Source of the DNA: Gymnopilus junonius
Lineage: Eukaryota > Basidiomycota > Agaricomycetes > Agaricales > Galerinaceae
Reading direction: 5' to 3'
Assembly: GCA_015501075.1 (NCBI GenBank)
Contig: JADNYJ010000445.1
Location: 1 to 25,773, forward strand
Length of the DNA: 25,773 nucleotides
In this document: positions 10,833 to 19,700 of the stretch, piece by piece
Layout of the letters: each line of letters begins with the position of its first letter
How positions within the stretch are numbered: position 1 is the first letter of the stretch
Notes under the pieces: model-generated
Databases searched by the model: none
Seen by the model: the letters and a program-made list of their open reading frames with translations, nothing else
Told to the model about the DNA's origin: nothing
Program-made: the position numbers and the translations under genes

Positions 10833-10970
10833 TGCCGAGCTTCAGACTGCCGGATCCTAAATCAAACACAGTAAGCATCGAATATACAAAATCAATGGCA
10901 TTCTCTCTTACTAACGACCAGGATGCAGAGTTACCTCTGTACATAACATTCAGCGCATTTATTTGGTGAG

Positions 10971-11341
10971 GACCATCTCAGGCCTGCGCTGGACTGGACT
11001 ACCCTGCTCGCTTCCATTCCACTGACTCTGGGCCGCAACAACCTTCTCGACACCCTCTGTGCACAGCTCGAGATACTCATGGCCAACACCCCAGGCGAGC
11101 GCGACCTTGCCATACTCCAGCACAAGTTCGTTATTAAGTGGGCGGATGGTAAAATGGAGACGAGGACGTCAACACTCGAGAAGTAGGGTGCGCCGACGGG
11201 ACAGGGCCATTCTGCGATGGCTTTGACGGTTGGTATTCCCTGTGGTATCGCTACTCAGTTGGTGTTTGATGGTGCGTTGAGTTAGCTGGGGGTGCCCGTG
11301 CAGGCACCCAGAGGATTGGTCTCGTCGAGAAGATTTTCTGA
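10971..11341 (+). pseudogene. LYS9: Decayed 3' tail of a saccharopine dehydrogenase (LYS9-type) gene
   Basis: Saccharopine dehydrogenase (glutamate-forming) acts late in the fungal alpha-aminoadipate route to lysine. In basidiomycetes the gene can be fused behind spermidine synthase. Only the C-terminal part is present. One frame reads NNLLDTLCAQLEILM, then PGERDLAILQHKFVIKWADG and METRTSTLEK, all close to the conserved end of this family. A TAG at 11184-11186 replaces the residue before GAPTGQGHSAMALTVGIPCG and IATQLVFDG. The frame then meets another stop (11282-11284) and shifts to a final RIGLVEKIF followed by TGA at 11339-11341. No catalytic N-terminal part is visible upstream; the frame closes at 10944-10946. 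The fragment cannot be functional and is most likely a partial duplicate left after rearrangement. Confidence 0.85.
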
Positions 11342-12211
11342 ACATCAACATTATGTATATTGTATAGATGTAGACAATCTTGATACGTTATACACAATAT
11401 TCATGAATAGGAAGACCAATGGATCTTGCTTCGGCGCTCGCACTCAGGCCTCGTCGGTGACAAGGATTCAGGGATATGCAGAGCCGCATTGCTGTCTATA
11501 TATTTTGAAAATGGGTGATGAAGTCGCACCGCCACAACGAATTGATGTCATCCCCATTGTCCTCTTTCTCTCCCACCAACACCCACCGGTGACCGTAGCT
11601 GCGCTACGTATTAGTAACCTCTTCTCTTCTCTCACTCCCTCATATCTTTATTCATTCATCATAACGAGTCGCCTCCTATATCATTTATTTAGGTCAGTGT
11701 CTCATTCACATGCATGACTGTGAGGGTGAATTCGAACAGCTTATTTTTGGGTCATAGACTCATAGGTTCATTACCGTAGTGTCGCCAATAATACCCTCGA
11801 TCCCTCAAAGCTTCGATCTATTTTACTCAGGCTCGTCGGCGACTGCGGGGCACCCCGGCGCGTCATTGTGTTCCTACAGGATATTCGTATTTTTTTCACA
11901 AGCTCGAGCATCCGAGGGGACTGGATTCCCTTTTGTGTCTTAGCTTGCTGCGCTTTCTTGGGTTTTTTTTCTTCTTTTGGACACGGTCGACCACTCGTAC
12001 TACGACAAATCGACGTTTGAAATTGAATACAGACACAAGCTACGAAGGACGTCTCGTTTGTGGGTTCATTTTGCTGGAGAAGAAGTTTCATTTGACACAC
12101 CGCTTCCAAGTCGTGTGATTCTCGAATTTCAAGACCCTACCTAACTCCCTATATCCCCCACCCTCATCCCTCGCAACCCACTTTCCAATTCCCCAAGTCT
12201 CAGACCTGGAA
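11342..12211. other. Intergenic stretch and promoter/5' UTR of the DUF1769 gene
   Basis: I see no supportable gene in these 870 bases. Open frames at 11292-11717 (plus) and 11771-12109 (minus) show no motifs and no family resemblance. The last 90 bases before ATG 12212 are strongly C-rich (for example 12131-12200), as is common upstream of fungal housekeeping genes, and there is a T-rich run at about 11957-11980. Confidence 0.4.
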
Positions 12212-13832
12212 ATGGCCCCCCGCCTCCGCGTCCTGGCAGGAACATCGCCCTCCACCATGGTGCCTATAACGCCCCTCGTCAACACCTCCAAGTCATACCC
12301 CCTCTCGTCGGCCCTATTCGAGGGCGCGGTCGTGGCGCATATCAAAGGCCTGACGGACGAGCAAGGCAGGGTACGGAATTCGGAGTATTTTGAGAGGGAG
12401 GATAGGAAGGGTATTACGTGGAGTATTCAAGTGCAAGGTGGGTTTTTTGGATGGGGTTTGGGTTTCTTTCGAATCCTTAGGGGGATGTGTGCTGATTTTA
12501 TTTTGTTATAACTTTAGGCAGGTTCCTTGTACCGTTCTCTGCTGATGATATCCTGTTTGGGAATACCTTCGACCGACCACTCAAGTTGCCTTGGGGTACT
12601 AGTGCCGTTCTTAAGTTTATGAAGTGAGTTTTATCTTTCCTTCGTCACTTGCGCTGAAATTCTTACTGAACTTGGATTTTCTGACTTGCAGCTATATAGA
12701 CCCAACTCTTGAACATGACTTGATGTCATCTAGCAAACCATGGGCATTATCGCCGTTGATAACTACCATGCCGCATTTCATGCACAGTCGCGTTCCTTCG
12801 CCGTCGAGCTCTGATGCTGAGCTCCAGCTCGAGCTGGAAGCGAACAGCGGTGCTGGTGTGCCCCCTCAGTTTCCGCCCCCGTTTTCCATCAAGGACGCGA
12901 CGGAGGATCTGTACCTCGCATTAGCTGGCGGCGACAGTGACAACCATAACGACGAAGTGTTGTCTGACAATTCACGCTCTCGCTCTGTATCATCCGCGTC
13001 CTCCTCCTCGTCCAATTACTCCATTGCCGTAACTGGTCCAGGCTCGAGAGCGCACACGCCCTCCGACCCGTCTTCTTCCCCGCCTTCCTCTTACAAGTCT
13101 TCCGCGTCTACCTCTTCGTCATTATCATCCAACTCAAACTCTAAGCATTCTAAAGGCTCCCGATTGGGCGGCTTTGGGTCGACGTTGAAGATTAAGGAGG
13201 CGGTGAAGAAGGTTCGAAGGAAAAAGTCGATTGTGGGTAGTGGTGCGGACTACTCGGAGGCCCATGCGGAGAAGGAGAAGGAGCTGAGGGCGTTGAGTGG
13301 AGGAGGGGCGGGTCAGCGGAGGTCGTATTTCGCGCAGAGGGAGAAGAGGAGGGATGTTGTTTTTGGACCAGAGGTAAGAATTGGTTTCATTTTCATTTTC
13401 ATTCGTGTTTGTCCGCTCGTTCATTCCCATTTTTCTCTGAGAGACTGAGACGCCCTCGTTGCTCCAAATGTTTTTTTCTTTTCGATCATATTCACCGTTT
13501 TCTATTTTTATCCTCTCATGCTGATTGACACTCATTTCTACATACAGGACGTCATCACCACCGACTTTTGTTATGGGTTCATCAATTTCGCGCCGTCGCT
13601 GTCTCTACAGCTGCCTGGCGGCCTGTCGTTTGACTTGATGCGGTATTGGGATGGACAGCCTGTGCGGTTCGTGTGTTGTGAGAGACGGAAGCCAGAGTCA
13701 GAGTCGGACTCGGGTGGGGATTCAAAAGGAGGGCAAGGGGGAGAGGAGCCGTGGGGTAGGATATTTTGGTGTGTGGCCATTGAGGTTGTGGATGAGGATG
13801 ATGGGGAGGATGATGACGAAGAGGATGAGTAG
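12212..13832 (+). CDS. DUF1769 / UPF0590 family protein
   Basis: Four exons join cleanly: 12212-12437, 12518-12623, 12692-13373 and 13548-13832, giving 1299 nt and 432 residues. The introns (80, 68 and 174 nt) are all GT-AG. The N-terminal conserved block starts MAPRLRVLAGTSPS and contains FLVPFSADDILFGNTFDRPL, KLPWGTSAVLKFM and NYIDPTLEHDL, then KPWALSPL; this is the DUF1769 signature of the fungal UPF0590 family. A second conserved block, EDVITTDFCYGFINFAPSLS followed by LPGGLSFDLMRYWDGQP, lies in exon 4. Between them exon 3 encodes about 160 residues of Ser-rich low complexity and a Lys/Arg-rich segment (KIKEAVKKVRRKKS). The tail is acidic (DEDDGEDDDEEDE). The molecular function of the family is not established, although it is conserved from yeasts to mushrooms. 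The start is chosen because ATG 12212 begins the conserved block directly. Confidence 0.9.
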
Positions 13833-14177
13833 GTCGGGGAGCTTTGGGCCCGAAAAGGGATGGATTGTATCGTATCGTATATTGTGTATTCTAATGCATG
13901 TAGCATATCTTACCTGGAGTTAATTGATGAATAGAGGCTGTTCGACTGGTGTAGTGTGCCATTATGGGTCCAGGCGCCTATTAGAAGGATTGCAATAGGT
14001 TCTCTGGACCCGGCGTGTTGGTGCTTGAGCTTGATGCATGATGGTGCAGGAATAGATTGGCATGAGGCAGAGATGTGTTAGCTATCGGGCTGCAGCAGGC
14101 GACTGTAGTGGTCGCTCGAATGATGAAAAAGCAGAGTCGATGCCGTGGGAAGAAGGAATTATGTTCTCGAACGGTTG
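13833..14177. other. 3' flank of the DUF1769 gene
   Basis: This is non-coding sequence after the stop codon at 13830-13832. An AT-containing stretch at 13860-13930 (repeated TCGTAT/TGTAT words) is a plausible 3' UTR and polyadenylation zone. No further gene is seen before the tandem duplication starts at 14178. Confidence 0.4.
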
Positions 14178-14827
14178 GAAATTGGGCTGGATAGCGGTGT
14201 TGGTGAGACAAAAAGAAAAAGAAAAAGAAAAAGGAAGGAGGAAGGAGGAAAGGAGGAAGGAAAGGGACACTTCCTCCTGGTCTCAACTTCGTCAATAACC
14301 CTCTCTGACCTACCCAATCAAGGCCATTGCATGCCTTGAGCCTCCGAGGCTGTAATTTTAGGTACAGAAGCTGACTATTTTTAATTTTCGCGCCTGGGGC
14401 GCTGGATACTCGCGTAGATGATCAGAACGACCCTTTTCTTACGCCTTTTTTCTAAATCTTATTTGCTGTGCAGTCCAGATACTCGCTTAGATACACCGTG
14501 TGATTTGGGAACTAGGCCCTACTGGTAATAGCATGATCATGACTTCAAGTTGAGTCTCAGTCGATTTTCTTGAGAGTACATGGACTAGTGCATTCAACCT
14601 TTTAATTGCAATGTTATATATATATATATTTATTTCCTGTGATGCCATGCCTCGACGATGCTATGGTAGCTACTAATTTTCGCCATTGGCGGTGTTCCGA
14701 GGCAATGGCTTGCAAGGACTCGGAGCGCCGGCTTCTGGAATGACCGGTCATGTTCTTCGCTTACATAATATTATTTTCGAACTCAGAGTCAGAATCAGTA
14801 TCCATCACCAACACAGGCAACCAGCCC
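14178..14827. repeat. 650-bp tandem duplication, copy 1
   Basis: This is the first of two adjacent direct copies. The pentamer GAAAT occurs at 14178, 14828 and 15478, exactly 650 bases apart, and marks the left edge, the junction and the right edge. The unit contains a homopurine run of AAAAAG and GGAAGGA words (about 14209-14270), a (TA)n stretch at about 14613-14630 and two near-identical GATACTCGC(G/T)TAGAT words. It carries no convincing coding frame. Confidence 0.93.
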
Positions 14828-15477
14828 GAAATGGCTGGATAGCGGTGTTGGTGAGACAAAAAGAAAAAGAAAAAGAAAAAGAAAAGGAGGAAGGAGGAAA
14901 GGAGGAAGGAAAGGGACACTTCCTCCTGGTCTCAACTTCGTCAATAACCCTCTCTGACCTACCCAATCAAGGCCATTGCATGCCTTGAGCCTCCGAGGCT
15001 GTAATTTTAGGTACAGAAGCTGACTATTTTTAATTTTCGCGCCTGGGGCGCTGGATACTCGCTTAGATGATCAGAACGACCCTTTTCTTGTGCCTTTTTT
15101 CTAAATCTTATTCGCTGTGCAGTCCAGATACTCGCTTAGATACACCGTGTGATTTCGGGAACTAGGCCCTACTGGTAATAGCATGATCATGACTTCAAGT
15201 TGAGTCTCAGTTGATTTTCTTGAGAGTACATGGACTAGTGCATTCAACCTTTTAATTGCAATGTTATATATATATATATTTATTTCCTGTGATGCCATGC
15301 CTCGACGATGCTACGGTAGCTACTAATTTTCGCCATTGGCAGCGTTCCGAGGTGATGGCTTCGCAAGGACTCGGAGCGCCGGCTTCTGGAATGACCGGTC
15401 ACGTTCTTCGCTTACATGATATTATTTTCAAACTCAGAGTCAGAATCAGTATCCATCACCAACATAGGCAACCAGCC
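14828..15477. repeat. 650-bp tandem duplication, copy 2
   Basis: This is the second copy, collinear with the first across its whole length. By eye I count about fourteen substitutions, all but one transitions, plus five or six short indels that cancel in length. Its homopurine run (about 14857-14912) is one base longer. It ends at the GAAAT pentamer at 15478, after which the similarity stops. Confidence 0.93.
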
Positions 15478-15849
15478 GAAATTGAGAATTCGAGAAATCC
15501 CTTCTTGCGGCGAAACGCGTTGTCGAAGCGAGGAGGCGACGAGACGCGCCTCATGCCCTCCTCAAATAAGTCGAAATCAAGGCCTCATGTGGATGCGGAG
15601 GATGGCTGGAGATGAGGAAGGCGGCAGTAGGGAGTTCCATTCGCAGACGGGCGGCTTCGGGCGGCCTGGGGCATGTATTGCCATTGGGGAGTTGATTGTG
15701 CCGATGTGTGGACCACTGTAATTTGTGGTGAGTTTACACTACATAACAGCGTCCGTTTATTTTTATACTCTGCTCTAGGTCGTGCTCTCCATTTCGGATT
15801 CCCACCTTTTTCTAAATCTTGTTCTGATCGACACAGAGACAAGTGATCG
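15478..15849. other. Spacer after the tandem duplication
   Basis: I see no supportable gene here. Frames such as 15416-15721 (plus) and 15585-15842 (minus) lack motifs. The stretch from about 15722 (GTGAGTTTACAC to CTCTAG at 15778) has the outline of a short intron, so part of this spacer could belong to the 5' end of the long PH-domain gene downstream. A short phrase around 15808-15825 (CTTTTTCTAAATCTTGTTCT) resembles part of the 650-bp unit. Confidence 0.3.
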
Positions 15850-16741
15850 TTGGCGTCATTTAGATTCTACAGCCAGACTCGATGGATCCTGTCCCGACAG
15901 TCCACTAGTCCCAGCATCGCCCACTCGCGGAACAAGCAGTCTGTTGTTGCTAGTACTCGAGTGCAGAGCCATGTACTCACCCGGCCCTGCTTTCAGACTC
16001 AGCGAAAGAACAGGCTGCTGGCCTCTCTCAAGGGGATCATCCGAATACCCGTCCGCAAAGTCACACTGCGCGACGACGGCGAGCCAGACATGTCGTCATC
16101 GCTCTCCGTGTCCCCTTCCCATCCCATGTCTGGCCATACCAGATCCCGAAGCTCAGCTGCAGCCGATCCACATCTCCTCGACCCCTCCAAACTCCCGCAC
16201 CAGCAGAAACGATCCGTATGGCCGCCACAGGTACACGCGCGTAGCGCTGGCACGGGCACCAGCTTCAGCTGGAAAACCGTACATGTCCCAGCCTATGCTG
16301 CACCAGTCTGCGCTGTCCCGCAATGGAGGCGCTTCATTTGACGACGAAGAAGACGAGGGGCATCATAAAGTTTCGATTTGGATTTCCCATATGGGCAGCG
16401 AAATAGCGAAATGCCGGTGGGGATGTGGACGCCGATTTTTCTGACCGGTCCTTCCGCGACTGCTCGACCATTCGCCTGGGCGCAAGTCGCTTATGCAGCC
16501 CTTGGACGGAGCGCGAGACATGCCTGCAGAGCTACCAGCGACTGCGCCGGCGCATGCGCCATTGCCTCAGCCTCCACCTCCCCTGCCTCCACTCCCACCC
16601 AACACGCGTCTCATCAACAACGGCCGAGTAGCGCGCACAGCCATGCGAGGAAGTTTTCCATTTCAAATGGGTTAATGAACGGCACTTCATGCCGGGTTCT
16701 CCAGGGAGGGTTTAGAAGGTGCTGTCAGTGGACTTGAGGCG
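15850..16741 (+). other. Coding-like segment with interrupted frames, possible 5' part of the PH-domain gene
   Basis: Protein-like sequence changes frame several times. One frame (15850-16341) carries RIPVRKVTLRDDGEPDMSS and HTRSRSSAAADPHLLDPSK. Another (15782-16444) continues with DPYGRHRYTRVALARAPAS and GASFDDEEDEGHHKVSIWI. A third (16493-16675) encodes a Pro-rich run (PLPQPPPPLPPLPPNTRL). From about 16703 the frame of the long PH gene is open into its ATG at 16757, reading EGLEGAVSGLEAESNRP. The base composition and Ser/Pro/acidic bias resemble the long gene. It may be upstream exons with introns I could not place, a decayed extension, or sequence containing indel errors. No domain is recognised. 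Confidence 0.35.
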
Positions 16742-16756
16742 GAAAGTAACAGACCG

Positions 16757-19700
16757 ATGTCTCCCCATAGTCAGACCAGCAGACTGCGTGGTGGTGATGG
16801 TGGCTCAAGCTCAAGAAGTCCAACTCAACGCCAAAGTCAAAGTGAGAAGAAGAAGCAGGACAACGAAGATCCTTCTTCAGCTGTTGCTGTGATCGATCGT
16901 GATTCAACTTCGAGGACGCGCGGGGAAAAATCTTTGCTTCGTTATCAACCTGAGGTTGATGAATTAAATCGGCGAAGCAGTGAAGGGCATCATTCTCCTC
17001 CAAAATCGACACTGTCTACCTCACCGCCTTTAACAAAACACCATGTTCGCGCGCCCTCGCGACCTTTACCTGCCTTACCACCTTCATCACCCACAACCAC
17101 ACCAACGGCAGCAAGTCGACCCGGCTCCTCTCTTGGAGGCATTAATAGCGCTGGCCGTGTTTCGGGACCGGTTGAGGTTGCAACTCTGCCCGATGGACCT
17201 AGTTCAAATTCAAATCGCAGCAATGACGATGACGTCCTGCCTCGTTCCCATTTTGCGAAAGAGATCCACCATGATGACGCCCATGTTTACGCTTATGCCA
17301 CAGTCGTTGATGATGATGATGAAAATCAGGTCCTGACCCAAAATAGTGCGGTGGTGGTTGCTGTGGATCCCATTCCTATATCCAAACCCGTTGTTGATTC
17401 TACCTCTGCTACGATTACTCGGACAGAAACAAATCTGAGTGCGACTGCTACTATTGCTGCTGCTGCTTTTTATCCAACAGGTGAAGAACAGCCCTTGTCT
17501 ACGTTTGCTGCGTACGCTTCAACGCCTACGCTACCTTTGTCTGGCTCCCCGTCATTTTCGCCTGTCCCACCTGCCATGGCCACTGCGACGATGACCGCTA
17601 AGCGGTCCGCGCCTTCAAGTTCCTTTGATCCCTCCTCCCTTTCCTCTGCTGACACGACATTATTACCAACGCAATACACCCCCGTGTACCCCCACCTCCA
17701 CCCACCAAAACTAACACTCACGACCTCTGATGCACCCACTACTTCCTTGTCCTCTTCCTTATCCTCTTCGTCTTCGTCGAAGCCAGCTCCGCAGCCCCGT
17801 CTCAATCTTAAACTCCCACCTCCTAATTATCGCTTCAGCTTGAACATGTACGGACCTGGACTTGAGCCTAGCGTCGGGCCATCTACTCCGACCAATGAGA
17901 ATGGGAATGGCATTTTAGACAGCACGCAGAGAGTGCGATTGTCACCTAGCGTGATTCTCCGTCGGCCGGCTTTACCACTCTTGAAGCTGCCTACTGTTAA
18001 TGTGAATTGGGCCTCTGGGTCAGGATCTAATTCGAATGGGAGTGCGAATGCGAATTCGAGTGCGGATAGGGCTCAAGGGATGTTAACGCCCGGTGGGACT
18101 GGGACTAGGACGAGGAGATCAAGGTCAGGGCTCCGCGCGATGCCTGCGCTGCCTATTCAGGGGAGCAGTCGTGGTGCGGGCGCGCATGAGGAGGAGACGG
18201 ATATGGATGAGGATGATATGGATGATATGGAGGATATGGAGGATGATATGAGGTCGAGCTTTGATAGTGAGCATACGACGATTACGACTACGGCGAGTGA
18301 GGATGAGGAGGACGGTGAGACGACGGAGGGGTTTACTATTCCGACGGATAATTCGGCGCAGACGATGGCTACGTATGGGTCTGGGATGACTTTATCCTCG
18401 ACTTCGTCTTCGTCAATTCCCAATTCAATTGCAAGCAAAAATATCCATACCAACACTCACACCAACGCCAACACCAACTGGAACAATTCTAACGCCGCGC
18501 AACAGAACTACCTACACCACTCACATTCTCGGCCTTACCTCTCTCACCTCCAACGACGCGACGCCTCCACCTCCTCCACCTCCAATAACAACAATAACAA
18601 CTCAGACACACAAAGCATCTCCTCCTCCCGTTCCTCATCCTACGAAACGGCACTAGGGTCCCAACCCTCCGCGCCTGCATCCCCAGTGCCCTCACCCCGC
18701 CCCTCACACGCGGAGCCCTCGTTCCGCATATCACATGTAGAGCTTGAGCCCCGCCCGTCACCATCACCTCTAGAGCCTTACTTTGGTGACCCGACTCGAC
18801 CGCCTGATAAAAGGTTTTCGCGCGTGCCGCATTTGCCTAGAGTTGATTTGGGTCTTGGGGGTGGGAGGTTGGATCTGGACTTGGATTTTGGGAGGTTGGG
18901 GTTTGGTGGTGAGGATGAGGATAGGAAGGGAAAGAGGAAGGCTGTGGGTGCTTCTAGCGGTGCTGATGAGAAGGGAGTAGGAGAGAGGGCGCAAGAGGAG
19001 GAGGAGGAATATGAAGGCGAAGATATGAAGACGCCTACACCTGTGGATCCCACGCCGACTGCTAGAACTGCTTTGGGCGCGTTGATGTTCAGAGCCAGCT
19101 CTTCTTCTTCTTCTTCTTCTTCGGCTGCAGCTGCAGCTCTAGCTGCTTCCAGCAGTAGCAATAGTACAGGTGGTCCTGCGATGTCGGATTATTTCCAACT
19201 GAAACAAGTCCGGTCTTCATCGGGGAAAAGCGAGCAGTGCTGTGTCGCCCTCTAGGACACCGCGGCCTGGGGATATGTCATCATCATTTACATCTTCTTG
19301 GGCTGGTGGAAGCAGTGTTGGTGTAAATGGTTCCGTGCAGGTCGGTGACAGGGGCGCGACGGGTGCCTATGGTGCTGCTGCTGCTGCTGCTCCTACTGCT
19401 GTTATGATTCCTGCTCCTGGTGCTCCTGCTCGAGCCCCAGGTGTTCGCAGGAGCGTGAATAATTTCAAGGATATGGCTGTGCCATCTATGCCTCCCCTCC
19501 CCAGTCGCCTATCTGCCTCGTTCTCGACGCATGGTGGTGCGGTGTTGTCTGGTGGTGCTCCGCCGTCACCTTCCATTAGCGGTATCTCACTGCACCCTGG
19601 GATGTACAGACGTGCCTCTAAGAGTTTGGTGGATGTGTTGAGTATGGAAAGGAAGGAGAGGATTATCAAGGAGGAAATGATGTTGGAGGAGCAGGAGGAG

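Noticed and set aside
13134..13535. Minus-strand 133-codon frame over the DUF1769 gene
   Set aside because: It overlaps exon 3 and intron 3 of a well-supported gene on the other strand and has low-complexity Asn/Glu and Leu/Arg runs.
15101..15298. Minus-strand 65-codon frame in the second 650-bp copy
   Set aside because: The corresponding frame is not preserved in copy 1 and it contains the TATATA stretch; no protein family is suggested.
18157..18767. Antisense open frames within the PH gene (18157-18456 and 18489-18767)
   Set aside because: They are shadows of biased sense codons (GAT/GAG and TCC/ACC runs) and carry no independent signals.
19226..19240. Programmed ribosomal frameshift in the PH gene
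   Set aside because: The site has no slippery heptamer such as X XXY YYZ with a downstream structure; a sequencing or mutational indel is simpler.
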